Below are positions 43,107 through 52,170 of a DNA stretch of 64,000 nucleotides, piece after piece. Location of the stretch: positions 213,143 to 277,142 of the forward strand of contig NZ_JAESVA010000006.1 in assembly GCF_020621385.1 (NCBI RefSeq), given 5' to 3'. Below the pieces are notes generated by a model. The model was not told the DNA's origin, ran no database searches, and worked only from the letters and a program-made list of their open reading frames with translations. Position numbers and translations under genes: made by a program. How positions within the stretch are numbered: position 1 is the stretch's first letter; every line of letters starts with the position of its first letter. The stretch comes from Acidisoma cellulosilyticum. GTDB taxonomy: Bacteria; Pseudomonadota; Alphaproteobacteria; Acetobacterales; Acetobacteraceae.

Positions 43107-43485
43107 TGGCCCACTCCCTTGATCGCGACGCGGCCCGGTTTATTGCAGTGCAACTGCGGTCTATGAACGACATCGCCACGTCCCCAGCGCATGATAGACA
43201 CCAGATCCGGGTTTAAGAACACCGCTCAGGAAAAATCCATTTTTTGGCGATTTCGCCTTAACCTCCCCAAAATGGGCAACTTGGCACCCATTCTCGTTTC
43301 TGACCTTGACACAGCAAGCGCACAGACGTGTGATCCTGGATTGGCGGGAGGCGCAGACACTGTGCCTCCACTTCAAAACAAATAATATGAGCCGAACGGT
43401 TCTCTGTCCTTGGCCAATATCCGACCGCAATGCCGGCTCGCTCTCGGTCCAGCCATCGATTGCAAAGCCGCCATGGGATAAACGC
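43107..43485. promoter_or_regulatory. 379-base divergent regulatory region between larA and the AcoR-like regulator
   Basis: No gene is evident. Symmetric elements include TTGCAGTGCAA (43143-43153, odd palindrome) about 40 bases before the larA start. AATGGG (43271-43276) and CCCATT (43287-43292) are an inverted repeat with a 10-nt spacer, a possible site for the Fis-type HTH of the divergent regulator. A TTGGCAC string at 43281 is not followed by a matching -12 element, so sigma-54 control is not supported. Confidence 0.45.
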
Positions 43486-44451
43486 ATGACCTATACTGTC
43501 GGCAAACATATCCAGCGCGTCAGGACGGCCGTCGCGTCAGACGAAGCGACCCGATCATCCGTCGTCGCCTCCTGGCGGCGCTGCACCTATAATTACGGCC
43601 TCGACCCCAGCGGCAAAGTTCCCCGCCGCCTGCTGTCGGGTGGAGAATTGAAGGCATCGACCGAGCGCCTTGAACCGATGCTGTTTGCCGCCACCGCGAC
43701 GCTCGACCGCTTGCAGTCGATTGTCGTGGGCATGAGCTGTTGCATCCTTCTTGCCGGCCTCGACGGCGTTCCGGCTCACTGGCGGGGCCGCGATGCCGAT
43801 ATCGACGATTTGCGCCAGCTTGGTCTCTGGCCCGGCGTAGACTGGAGCGAACAGCACGAAGGCACCAACGGCATCGGAACCTGTTTGGTTGAGAAGCGCG
43901 AGATGGCAATCCAGCGTGAAGACCATTTCCATGCGCGGGACGTCGAACTCAGCTGCGTTGTCGCCCCGATTTTCGATCATCGGGGACAAGTGGCCGCAGC
44001 ACTCGACATTGCCTATTATGGCAGTGCTCCGTCAGACGGGCTGATCGGCCTGCTGACTTTTGCCGTGCGCGAAGCGGCGTGGGAGATTGAGGCCGCCAAT
44101 TTCCGCCAAGCCTTCGGCCCTGCGCGCCTGATATCCGTGCCCGACACCACGCGGGCCTGCGTCGGTCTGATCGCGGTCGATGACGACGACATGGTGCTCG
44201 GCGCCACCCGCGCCGCCCGGCAGACGCTGGGCGTAACCGACATGGCTTTACGGGATGGCATTCCGGCAGCGGACCTTCCGCTGGGCGCAATCTGTCACGG
44301 TGATACGATCGCCAATGCGGAACGCGGAACTTTTCGCCGCACGCTGGCCCGGACCAAAGGCAATATTTCCGCCGCCGCCAAAGTGCTGGATATCAGTCGC
44401 GCGACAATGAAACGCAAAGTAAAGCAATACGACCTTCGCCGGCCTGTCTGA
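43486..44451 (+). CDS. AcoR-like GAF/Fis-HTH transcriptional regulator lacking AAA+ domain
   Basis: A 321-residue protein. The N-terminus has the AcoR-type signature SWRRCTYNYGLDP near 29-41. A GAF-like sensor spans about 65-205 (SEQHEGTNGIGTCL near 121), and a Fis-type HTH ends the protein (about 283-316, TKGNISAAAKVLDISRATMK). The central AAA+ sigma-54 activation domain of AcoR is absent, so it likely works with ordinary sigma-70 RNA polymerase. ATG at 43486 with GGGATAA upstream is preferred to frames starting at 43306 or 43387. It should control larA-C-E-B, the aldehyde dehydrogenase gene and transporter F. Confidence 0.88.
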   Translation: MTYTVGKHIQRVRTAVASDEATRSSVVASWRRCTYNYGLDPSGKVPRRLLSGGELKASTERLEPMLFAATATLDRLQSIVVGMSCCILLAGLDGVPAHWRGRDADIDDLRQLGLWPGVDWSEQHEGTNGIGTCLVEKREMAIQREDHFHARDVELSCVVAPIFDHRGQVAAALDIAYYGSAPSDGLIGLLTFAVREAAWEIEAANFRQAFGPARLISVPDTTRACVGLIAVDDDDMVLGATRAARQTLGVTDMALRDGIPAADLPLGAICHGDTIANAERGTFRRTLARTKGNISAAAKVLDISRATMKRKVKQYDLRRPV

Positions 44452-44577
44452 CCTGGACGGTCTTGCCGCGTCATCACGATCGCGGTCTCGGGCATCAAGT
44501 CGCCCGTGGGATGTGGCTCATGAATGACCCACTTGTCCCGAACCGGCTGGCATCGGCCTGATGACGCACAGGACCGG

Positions 44578-44603
44578 CCAAGGCATGCTTCGTCCCAAGG
44601 CAT
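44578..44603 (+). promoter_or_regulatory. Direct repeat CCAAGGCAT upstream of the aldehyde dehydrogenase gene
   Basis: Two exact copies of CCAAGGCAT (44578-44586 and 44595-44603) lie with 17-base periodicity, 41 bases before the ATG. Tandem sites in phase with promoter elements may bind an activator. Assignment to the AcoR-like regulator is a guess. Confidence 0.3.
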
Positions 44604-44643
44604 AAAACGGACAAATGCGGTCCGGCCGTATGGGAGACGCAAT

Positions 44644-46128
44644 ATGAGTGCCAAGACAGCACCCGATCACCATGCCCGATATTATACCAATCTAGACGAG
44701 GACTATCGGAATTTCGTTGGCGGCAAGTTTGTCGAAACCGCCTCGGACAAAATCGCGGTGACGAATCCGGCGACAGGCGCATTGCTGGGCCTTATTCCCG
44801 ACAGCAGCGCGGCGGACGTCGATGCGGCTGTCCGGGCGGCCAGGTCAGCGCAGCCCGGCTGGGAAAAGACACCCGCCATCCAGCGCGCGAAGCATCTTCA
44901 GGCCATCGCGGCCAAATTGCGCGAACGCCGCACGGACCTTGCCGATCTTATTGTGCGTGAGCAGGGCAAGATCCGCAGTCTGGCGCAGATCGAAGTTGAT
45001 TTCACAGCCGACTATATCGACTATATGGCGGAATGGAGCCGGCGCCTGGAAGGCGAGGTTTTGACCAGCGACCGGCCGAACGAAACGATCCTTCTGTTGA
45101 GAAAGCCGATCGGCGTTGTCGCGGGCATTCTCGCTTGGAATTTCCCGTTCTTCCTGATCGCCCGCAAAATGGCGCCCGCGCTCATCACCGGCAATACCAT
45201 CGTCATCAAACCGAGCGAGGAGACGCCGCTCAACGCTTTCGCCTTTGCGGAACTGGTGGCGCAGACCGATCTTCCGGCCGGCGTGTTCAATCTCGTCGGT
45301 GGTCGCGGCACTGTCTGCGGCGAGGCGCTGATCAGCCACCCGGATATCGATCTCATTACCTTCACCGGCAGCGTCAAGACCGGTTCGCATATCATGCAGG
45401 TGGCGGGCCGGAACCTGACGCGCGTCAATCTCGAACTCGGCGGCAAGGCACCGACGATCGTGCTCGCCGATGCCGATCTCGATCTCGCCGCCAAGGCGAT
45501 CTACGACTCCCGCATCATCAATACCGGTCAGGTCTGCAACTGCACCGAACGCGTCTATGTCCAGCATGCCGTGCATGACGCGCTGGTGGAAAAGCTCAAG
45601 ACCCTCTTTGAAGCGACGCGTTACGGGGACCCGTCCACCGACAGCGAGGTCGATATGGGTCCTTTGATCAATCAGGCCGGCCTGGACAAGGTCAAGGCCG
45701 CCGTGGAGCTTGCCAGGAAGGACGGCGCGACGATCGTCTGCGGCGGCAGAATTGCCGAGCTGGGCCAAGGTTATCACTACGAACCGACCATCATTACCGG
45801 CGGTCGCGCGGAGATGAATATCATGCGTCAGGAGATCTTCGGGCCGGTGCTGCCCATTCAATCCGTGGACAGCCTGGACGAGGCGATCGCGCTTGCCAAT
45901 GATTCCGAATACGGCTTGACCTCCGCGATCTTCACCCAGGATCTCAATGCCGCGCTCAAGGCAAGCCGCGAGCTGCAATTCGGTGAGACCTATATCAACC
46001 GGGAAAGCTTCGAAGCGATGCAGGGCTTCCACGCCGGGCGCCGCCATTCCGGAATAGGCGGGGCAGACGGCAAGCATGGGCTTTACGAATTCACCGAAAC
46101 CCATGTCGTCTATATCCAAGGCCGGTAG
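44644..46128 (+). CDS. aldA: Lactaldehyde/glycolaldehyde dehydrogenase (AldA-like)
   Basis: A 494-residue NAD-dependent aldehyde dehydrogenase resembling E. coli AldA along its whole length (WNFPFFLIARKMAPAL, GQVCNC, YINRENFEAMQGFHAG-type end). Catalytic Cys298 is in GQVCNC and Glu264 in LELGGKAP. AldA oxidises L-lactaldehyde to L-lactate and glycolaldehyde to glycolate. The ATG at 44644 follows GGGAG; the in-frame ATG at 44524 adds 40 unrelated residues. Placed between the regulator and transporter F, opposite larA, so hydroxyacid products could be LarA substrates. Confidence 0.92.
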   Translation: MSAKTAPDHHARYYTNLDEDYRNFVGGKFVETASDKIAVTNPATGALLGLIPDSSAADVDAAVRAARSAQPGWEKTPAIQRAKHLQAIAAKLRERRTDLADLIVREQGKIRSLAQIEVDFTADYIDYMAEWSRRLEGEVLTSDRPNETILLLRKPIGVVAGILAWNFPFFLIARKMAPALITGNTIVIKPSEETPLNAFAFAELVAQTDLPAGVFNLVGGRGTVCGEALISHPDIDLITFTGSVKTGSHIMQVAGRNLTRVNLELGGKAPTIVLADADLDLAAKAIYDSRIINTGQVCNCTERVYVQHAVHDALVEKLKTLFEATRYGDPSTDSEVDMGPLINQAGLDKVKAAVELARKDGATIVCGGRIAELGQGYHYEPTIITGGRAEMNIMRQEIFGPVLPIQSVDSLDEAIALANDSEYGLTSAIFTQDLNAALKASRELQFGETYINRESFEAMQGFHAGRRHSGIGGADGKHGLYEFTETHVVYIQGR

Positions 46129-46223
46129 CAGACTCCGCAAAACACCAGCAAGGGCCTGACCCGAGCCATAGGGCGCAAGCCGAATATCGGCGCCCTCAAC
46201 AAAAACAATAAAAGGAACGAACC

Positions 46224-47291
46224 ATGCCGCGCTTGCCCGATATCAAATTGATTCTTGCCACCGCAACCCTGGCCTTGGGCTTCTCCGCCGCCAGCATGGC
46301 CGCTGATATGCCGACGATCGGCGTTGTGGTGCCGACGCTGGATGCGCAGTTCTGGAACAAGGATATCAGCTTCCTCAAGACCGGTGCCGCCCAGCTCGGC
46401 GTCAATCTCATCGTGCTCAATGCCGACAACAAGCCGGATCAGATGATCCAGTCGATCCAGGATCTGGTCGCGCGTAAGGTCGACGGTATCATCTCGGTCG
46501 GATATTGGTCGACAGGGGCGCCGACGATCCTCTACGCAAAGCGCCAGCACATCCCGGTCATCCTGACCGACAGCTACCCGAAATTCTCGCCGCAGACCGG
46601 CAAATACACGAATTACATCGCCTTCGTGGGCCCGAGCGATGAGGATGCGGGATACCGCATGGGCAAGGCCCTTCTGGCCGAGGTCAAACCCGGTCCGGAC
46701 GGCAAGAAGGTGATCGGCATCGTCAACGGCACAGCCGGCACCTCCGTCGCCATCGATCGCCGCAAGGGGCTGACAAAAGCCATCGCGGAAGACGGCAATG
46801 TCCGCATTGCCGGCGAAGTCGACGGCAATTTCGTGCGCGATCAATCGCAGACCGCCTTCGAAGCGCTGTATGAAGGCCATCCCGACATCACCGGCGTATG
46901 GGCCGGCAATGATGCCGAGGCGATGGGCGTCATCGCCGCACTGAAAAGCAAGGGCAAGGTTCCCGGCAAGGACGTCCTGATCTCGGCCATGGACCTCAAC
47001 CCCGAGAATGTCGAGGAAGTGAAATCCGGCGAGCAGCTCTATGATATCGGCGGCCACTGGGTCCAAGGCGGCATCGGCCTGGTGATCATGTATGACTATA
47101 TTCATGGCCACAAAATTTCGGCGAGCGACGCCACTATCAAGCTCAAGCTGCTGCCGATGACGCAGGCGGATGTCGGGCGTTACGTGCATGACTATCCGGG
47201 CGGACAGCCGGCCTATGACTTCAAGGCGCATTCCAAGACCTATAACAAGGACGCGCCCTCCCCGGCCTATGAGCTGCACTATTCCAACTGA
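46224..47291 (+). CDS. Periplasmic sugar-binding protein (transporter F)
   Basis: A 355-residue RbsB/TorT-like binding protein with a Sec signal peptide (about 1-27, ending ASMAAD). Mature landmarks are TIGVVVPTLDAQFWNKD, DGIISVGYWSTGAP and GVWAGNDAEAMGVI. A hairpin-rich 94-base gap separates it from the aldehyde dehydrogenase gene, so it may have its own promoter or be part of that operon. A clear RBS (AAAGGAACGAACC) precedes the ATG. Ligand unknown. Confidence 0.91.
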   Translation: MPRLPDIKLILATATLALGFSAASMAADMPTIGVVVPTLDAQFWNKDISFLKTGAAQLGVNLIVLNADNKPDQMIQSIQDLVARKVDGIISVGYWSTGAPTILYAKRQHIPVILTDSYPKFSPQTGKYTNYIAFVGPSDEDAGYRMGKALLAEVKPGPDGKKVIGIVNGTAGTSVAIDRRKGLTKAIAEDGNVRIAGEVDGNFVRDQSQTAFEALYEGHPDITGVWAGNDAEAMGVIAALKSKGKVPGKDVLISAMDLNPENVEEVKSGEQLYDIGGHWVQGGIGLVIMYDYIHGHKISASDATIKLKLLPMTQADVGRYVHDYPGGQPAYDFKAHSKTYNKDAPSPAYELHYSN

Positions 47292-47304
47292 GGCTAACGC
47301 AGAT

Positions 47305-47348
47305 CCGCTTCGATAGCGGCGCGCAAGACAGCGCTGCCATCGAAGCGG
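47305..47348 (+). terminator. Long hairpin between binding-protein F and ATPase F genes
   Basis: CCGCTTCGAT (47305-47314) pairs perfectly with ATCGAAGCGG (47339-47348). After one mismatch the stem continues inward for seven more pairs, leaving an 8-nt loop at 47323-47330. It begins 13 bases after the binding-protein stop and probably protects that mRNA or partially terminates before the ATPase gene. Confidence 0.7.
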
Positions 47349-47371
47349 CCAAATCACCAACGGTTCGGTTC

Positions 47372-48859
47372 ATGACACTGGTTGCCTCTCACCTCTTCAA
47401 GCAGTTCGGACCGACGCGCGCGGCCAGCGATGTGTCGATTACGCTGCGCACAGGCACGGTCCATGCGATCGTCGGCGAGAATGGCGCGGGCAAATCAACA
47501 ACGCTCCGCATGCTGGGCGGGGCCATGCGCCCTGACAGCGGCGAGATGACCTTGGACGGTGCAACTTACGCACCGCAATCCATCGGTGATGCGACAGCAC
47601 GCGGCGTGGCGCTGGTCCATCAGGAAATCACCATCAATCGATCCCTGACCATCGCCGAGAATATCTTCATCGGCAATCTGCGCGGCTATGCGCGGGCCTT
47701 CGGCATCATCAAGCGGAAGCGCATGGCCGAAGTCGCGCAGGCCGCACTCGATCGGATCGGCGTCAAGATCTCGGTCACGACGAATATCGATCGCCTCAAT
47801 CTCGGGGAACTCAAATGCATCGAGATCGCGCGCGCGATCTCCTCGGACCCGAAAACGCTGCTGCTCGACGAATCCACGGCCTATCTCGATCATCGGGAAG
47901 TCGATGCCGTCCTCAAGGTCATGCGGGAACTGAAATCCCAAGGCATGACCATCGGTTTCGTCTCGCATCATCTCAGCGAAGTGCTGGCCGCCGCCGATGA
48001 CCTGACAATCCTCAAGGACGGTCAATTCGTCGGCTCTTTCCGCGCGGCTGAAATCGAGGCGAATGAAATTCATCGCCTGATGGTCGGGCGCGACCTCTCG
48101 CTCGGCACTTATCCGCCGCGCCCCCCACAAGCGGATCTGTCCGCCCCGGCCGTGATGCGCGTCGATAGGGTCGCTGTCGGGCGCGAGCTGAACGATTTCA
48201 GTGTGGACATCCGGCGCGGCGAAATTCTCGGCCTCGCCGGTCTGAAAGGCGCCGGCGCGGAAGCGCTGTTCGCCGGCATCGTCGGTGACGAGCCGCTACG
48301 CCATGGATCGATCGAGATGGCGGGACAGCCCTATCATCCCGGCAATCCGCGCCACGCCTGGAAGAATGGCATCGCCCATCTGCCTGGCGATCGCGGCAAT
48401 GAGGGCCTGATCGCGGGATTCACCGTGCTCGACAATCTGGTCATGGCCCGGCCGCCGACGCGGGGGCCGTTCTTCGACAAAACCCGCGCAAGATCGATGT
48501 CCAACGATCTGATCAAGCTGATCGGCATCCGCACCGCCAGCGCGGATGCGCCTTGCCGCTCTCTTTCGGGTGGCAATATGCAGAAGGTCGTGCTTGGCAA
48601 ATGCCTTGCGGTCGGGCCGGAGCTTCTGCTGCTCAATAACCCGACCCGTGGCGTCGATGTCGGTGCCCGCGTCGAAATCTATCGGCTCATCCGGCGGAAG
48701 GCGGCGGAAGGTCTCGCCATCATTCTATCGTCGGAAGACATGCCCGAACTCATCGGCATGTCGGACCGTCTTATCGTTCTGCGGCAAGGTGTGGTGGCGC
48801 GGGAATTCCCCGTAGCGGCCGATGTCGAAGAGCATGACGTCGTCAAGTATATGACCTGA
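47372..48859 (+). CDS. CUT2 sugar ABC transporter ATPase, two domains, degenerate motifs (transporter F)
   Basis: A 495-residue RbsA-type protein. Domain 1 has intact Walker A GENGAGKST near residue 36, but the signature is LNLGELKC and Walker B reads LLLDESTAYLD (Pro of DEPT replaced by Ser). Domain 2 has GLKGAGAEA, a normal LSGGNMQKV, and a Walker B of LLLNNPTRGVD in which both acidic residues of DEPTRG are Asn. So only the composite site using domain 1 Walker motifs with the domain 2 signature is likely to hydrolyse ATP. It precedes the permease by 9 bases. Confidence 0.92.
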   Translation: MTLVASHLFKQFGPTRAASDVSITLRTGTVHAIVGENGAGKSTTLRMLGGAMRPDSGEMTLDGATYAPQSIGDATARGVALVHQEITINRSLTIAENIFIGNLRGYARAFGIIKRKRMAEVAQAALDRIGVKISVTTNIDRLNLGELKCIEIARAISSDPKTLLLDESTAYLDHREVDAVLKVMRELKSQGMTIGFVSHHLSEVLAAADDLTILKDGQFVGSFRAAEIEANEIHRLMVGRDLSLGTYPPRPPQADLSAPAVMRVDRVAVGRELNDFSVDIRRGEILGLAGLKGAGAEALFAGIVGDEPLRHGSIEMAGQPYHPGNPRHAWKNGIAHLPGDRGNEGLIAGFTVLDNLVMARPPTRGPFFDKTRARSMSNDLIKLIGIRTASADAPCRSLSGGNMQKVVLGKCLAVGPELLLLNNPTRGVDVGARVEIYRLIRRKAAEGLAIILSSEDMPELIGMSDRLIVLRQGVVAREFPVAADVEEHDVVKYMT

Positions 48860-48868
48860 GGCAGCAAG

Positions 48869-49867
48869 ATGAACGAAGCAGGTAACGTGACCGCCGCCGG
48901 TGATCCGGTCATCAAAGGCCCTCGCCGGAATATTCCGCGGGTCGATCAGCTTCGGCGTGGGTTTCCGTTGATTTTTCTGGTGCTGCTGATCGCCGTTTTC
49001 ACGATCATGTCGCCGCGCTTCCTGTCGCTGGACAATCTATCGACGGTCCTGGAGCAAGGCACGGTCCTGCTCGTTGCCGCGCTGGGCATGACCTTTATCA
49101 TCATGGCCGGGTCCATCGATATCTCGGTCGGCGCCATTGTCGCTGTCTCGGCTTTGGTCGCAGCCCTCACCGCCGATAGTCTCGGCGTCTGGGCCATCAT
49201 CCCCGCCGTGGCGGCGGGGGCGCTGTGCGGGCTTATCAACGGCCTGCTTCTGGCCGTGGGCAAGGTGCCCTCCTTTATCGCGACCATGGGAACGATGGTC
49301 GTCTATCGCGGCCTGGTTCTGTATTTCACGCGCGGCGCGCCGGTCTCGATCGATGATGACGGTTTTCTCTGGACCTATTCCGATTATTCCTGGGGCATCC
49401 CGCATTCCGTCATGATCGGCCTGGCCTTGGCTGTCCTGGCCTGGTGTATCATCAATTATACGGTCTTCGGCCGTGAGGTCAGGGCCATCGGCGGCGGGGA
49501 GCGCGTGTCGATACTGACCGGAATCGCTGTCACGCGCGTCAAGATATTCATGTTCGTGCTGCTGGGCGCCTTGGCCGGCATGGCCGGCTTGCTGCAGGGG
49601 GCGCGGACCATGGCTGCCACCTCGCAGCTTGGCCTCGGCCTCGAATTGGATGTCATCGCGGCCGTCGTGGTCGGCGGCACGCCATTGACGGGCGGCCTCG
49701 GCAGCATCGTCAATACCATGCTCGGCGTGCTGATCATCACGCTGCTCTCCAGCGGCATGAACATGGCGGGGGTAGACCCCTACCTGCAGAACATCATCAA
49801 GGGCATTGTCTTGATCTGCGCTGTCTTCGTCACCATCGATCGCAAGAAGATCGGCATCATCAAGTAA
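48869..49867 (+). CDS. CUT2 sugar ABC transporter permease (transporter F)
   Basis: A 332-residue RbsC-like inner-membrane permease with about 30 N-terminal hydrophilic residues, AGSIDISVGAIVAVSAL near residue 80 and AAVVVGGTPLTGGLGSIVN near 268. It is the last gene of the aldA-F unit and is followed by a perfect 10-bp stem-loop. Confidence 0.93.
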   Translation: MNEAGNVTAAGDPVIKGPRRNIPRVDQLRRGFPLIFLVLLIAVFTIMSPRFLSLDNLSTVLEQGTVLLVAALGMTFIIMAGSIDISVGAIVAVSALVAALTADSLGVWAIIPAVAAGALCGLINGLLLAVGKVPSFIATMGTMVVYRGLVLYFTRGAPVSIDDDGFLWTYSDYSWGIPHSVMIGLALAVLAWCIINYTVFGREVRAIGGGERVSILTGIAVTRVKIFMFVLLGALAGMAGLLQGARTMAATSQLGLGLELDVIAAVVVGGTPLTGGLGSIVNTMLGVLIITLLSSGMNMAGVDPYLQNIIKGIVLICAVFVTIDRKKIGIIK

Positions 49868-49871
49868 GCCT

Positions 49872-49905
49872 GGCCGAGCGCTGTCCTGTCAGGTGGCGCT
49901 CGGCC
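49872..49905. terminator. Hairpin between convergent permease F and SDR-3 genes
   Basis: GGCCGAGCGC (49872-49881) and GCGCTCGGCC (49896-49905) are perfect complements with a 14-nt loop, starting 4 bases after the permease stop and ending 14 bases from the convergent SDR-3 stop. Its symmetry allows it to serve both directions. There is no T-run. Confidence 0.65.
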
Positions 49906-49919
49906 CGCGACAGCCTGTC

Positions 49920-50693
49920 TCACCAAATCGTATAGCCGCAGTCGACGGGGACCACCGCGCCGGTCATCGCGCTGGATGCGTCGCCCGCAAGAAAGAGAAT
50001 GACCGAGGCTATTTCGTCAGCCCTTGCCACACGGCCCATCGGGGTCATGTCCATCCAGATCGGGAAGACCGCCGGATTGCCGAAACTGCCGCTGGACATG
50101 GGGGTATCGACGTAAGTCGGCGCCACGCTATTCACCCTGACCCCGCGTGCCGCCCATTCCCCCGCCAAGGACTTCGTCAGATGATGGACACCGGCCTTGG
50201 CGGAATTGTAATGCGCCTGGCGCTGCGGCTTGTTTGAAATCAAGCCGGAGATGGACCCCAAAGTGATGATGGAGCCGCGGCCGCGTGCCAGCATGGCCGT
50301 CCCGAAGGCGCGGCAGCACCAGAATACACCGTTCAAATCGACATCGACGATCCGGCGCCAGACGTCATCCTGAATGGCTTCGGCCGCCGTATCCGGCGAC
50401 GTGATGCCGGCGCTCGCCACCAGAATCTCCACCGGACCATGACGGGCCTCGATCTCGCGCGCGATCGCGGAGACCGCATCAGGGTCGGATACATCCAGGA
50501 TCTGCGTCTCCACGACATATCCTTTGTCGGCCAAGGACTGTCGGGCGAGTTCCAGCATCTCGGCGTTGCGGTCCCCGATGATGACCTTGGCACCGGCTTC
50601 GCTCAGGGCCTCGGCGGCAGCCAGGCCGATGCCACCACCGCCACCGGTCACGAAGGCAAGCCGACCGTCCAGCCGGGACTTATCCATATACAT
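49920..50693 (-). CDS. Short-chain dehydrogenase/reductase (SDR-3)
   Basis: A 257-residue classical SDR with TGGGGGIG near residue 16, ASAGITSP near 90, and Ser (LGSISGLISN) followed by YNSAK near 155. The beta-2 end (IGDRN) has Asp, favouring NAD(H). ATG at 50693 has GGAG nine bases upstream; in-frame ATGs at 50717 and 50729 are longer alternatives. It follows the orphan binding protein H in a minus-strand unit with SDR-4 at its head. Substrate likely a sugar or polyol. Confidence 0.88.
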   Translation of the reverse strand: MYMDKSRLDGRLAFVTGGGGGIGLAAAEALSEAGAKVIIGDRNAEMLELARQSLADKGYVVETQILDVSDPDAVSAIAREIEARHGPVEILVASAGITSPDTAAEAIQDDVWRRIVDVDLNGVFWCCRAFGTAMLARGRGSIITLGSISGLISNKPQRQAHYNSAKAGVHHLTKSLAGEWAARGVRVNSVAPTYVDTPMSSGSFGNPAVFPIWMDMTPMGRVARADEIASVILFLAGDASSAMTGAVVPVDCGYTIW

Positions 50694-50742
50694 CGAGGAA
50701 GGCTCCGTTCTGCTCATGACAAGCACCATCGCTTAGCTTGAT

Positions 50743-50773
50743 CAGCCGGACGGGCCATGCGCGCGTCCGGCTG
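50743..50773 (-). terminator. Hairpin after the binding-protein H gene
   Basis: CAGCCGGACG (50743-50752) and CGTCCGGCTG (50764-50773) form a perfect 10-bp stem with an 11-nt loop, 10 bases after the binding-protein stop. It resembles the hairpins that follow the binding-protein genes of A, E and F. Confidence 0.65.
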
Positions 50774-50783
50774 AGGGAGATCG

Positions 50784-52106
50784 CTATTTCAAGTAGTTCG
50801 CCTGCTGCATCGCCGATACCGTCTGGGCTTGGGCCGCGGATAGCGCGGCCGCGACCGTTTCCCGTCCGGCGAGTGCCGCCGCAATATCCTGGCTGACGGT
50901 CGTGCCGATGGCCTGGAATTCCGGAATGGCGACAAACTGAATCCCCGTATAGGGCACGGGATTTTCGGTCGGATGCGCGGGATCCGCCGACAGGATCGCT
51001 TTCAGCACCATGCCCGCGAATGGCGCTGCCTTTTGATAGTTCGGATTATCATAGGTGGATTGCCGCGTTCCCGGAGGTGCCGCCACCCAACCCGCTGTCG
51101 TCCCGACCAAATTGACATAGTCCTTGGACGTCGCCCATTGAACGAAGGACTTCGCGGCGTCCAGATGATGCGTCGTCGCCGGAATAGCGAGTGACCAAGC
51201 CCAGAACCAGGCGGCCCCTTTCGGCGTGACATCGACCGGCGCCTGGGCGAAGGCCAAGACACCCCCGACTTTCGAGGTCTCCTTATTATACAACCGGCCC
51301 GCCGCCGAGGTCGCGTCCACCCAGATCGCGCAATGTCCGGTCGCGAACAGCGCCTGATTCTCATTGAATCCGTTTGACGTGGCACCCGGCGGCCCGTCGC
51401 GACGCAGAAGGTCGACGTAGAAGCTGACCGCCTTCTCCCAAGGCTGGGACGTCAGCTGCGGCTGCCAGGACATATCGAACCAGCTGCCGCCGAAGGTATT
51501 TGCCATGGTGGTGATGATACCCATGCTTTCACCCCAGCCCGGCTTGCCGCGTAGACAAATGCCATAAACGCCTTTCGACCGGTCCGTCAGCTTATCGGCC
51601 AAGCCCGCCACCTGGTTCCAGGTCGGATGCTCCGGCATCACCAGACCCGCCTGTTTGAACAGATCGCTGCGATATAAGGTGAAGGAACTCTCCGCATAGA
51701 AAGGCGCGGCATATAGCGTGCCGTTGACGGACAGCCCGTTTCTCAGCGAGGGAAACAGGTCCGCGTAGTCATAGCTTTTGTCGAAATCGTTCAAGGGCGA
51801 CAGCCAGCCCAGCTTTCCCCAAATCGGCGTCTCGTAAGCGCCGATCGTAATGACATCGAACTCCCCGCCCTTCGTGGCGATATCGGTCGTCACCCGCTGA
51901 CGTAGGACATTCTCTTCAAGAACGACCCAGTTGATCTTGTTGCCTGTGGCCTTTTCCCATTGCGGTGACAACCGCTTCATGATGATCATGTCATCATTAT
52001 TGACGGTCGCGATCGTAATCGTCGCCGCCGAAACCGCCGGGGCACCGGCCAGCAGGCCAGCCAGCAGCACACCCACCTTTCCGGTGGATTTCCAAAATGA
52101 TCTCAC
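50784..52106 (-). CDS. Family-1 extracellular sugar-binding protein, orphan (H)
   Basis: A 440-residue solute-binding protein of the maltose/polyol (CUT1) family. A Sec signal peptide covers about residues 1-28 (SAAT). Features include WEKATGNKINWVVLEENVLR and KGGEFDVITIGAYETPIWG near 60-95, like sorbitol/mannitol-binding SmoE proteins. No CUT1 permease or MalK-type ATPase is encoded anywhere in this window, so it is either a remnant or uses a transporter encoded elsewhere. It lies between two SDR genes, one a close SmoS relative, which supports a polyol ligand. Confidence 0.9.
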   Translation of the reverse strand: MRSFWKSTGKVGVLLAGLLAGAPAVSAATITIATVNNDDMIIMKRLSPQWEKATGNKINWVVLEENVLRQRVTTDIATKGGEFDVITIGAYETPIWGKLGWLSPLNDFDKSYDYADLFPSLRNGLSVNGTLYAAPFYAESSFTLYRSDLFKQAGLVMPEHPTWNQVAGLADKLTDRSKGVYGICLRGKPGWGESMGIITTMANTFGGSWFDMSWQPQLTSQPWEKAVSFYVDLLRRDGPPGATSNGFNENQALFATGHCAIWVDATSAAGRLYNKETSKVGGVLAFAQAPVDVTPKGAAWFWAWSLAIPATTHHLDAAKSFVQWATSKDYVNLVGTTAGWVAAPPGTRQSTYDNPNYQKAAPFAGMVLKAILSADPAHPTENPVPYTGIQFVAIPEFQAIGTTVSQDIAAALAGRETVAAALSAAQAQTVSAMQQANYLK

Positions 52107-52170
52107 AATGTTTCCTCTCTTGACGGGTCTTTTGAATTTGCCCGAGGTTTATCGATAATCTAGGAGGGAA

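Noticed and set aside
43281..43296. Sigma-54 promoter suggested by TTGGCAC near an AcoR-like regulator
   Set aside because: No TTGC-type -12 element at the required spacing, and the regulator has no AAA+ domain.
47323..47339. Second LacI operator from GACAGCGCTGCC before ATPase F
   Set aside because: It has two mismatches to the palindrome and is fully explained as part of the long intraoperonic hairpin.
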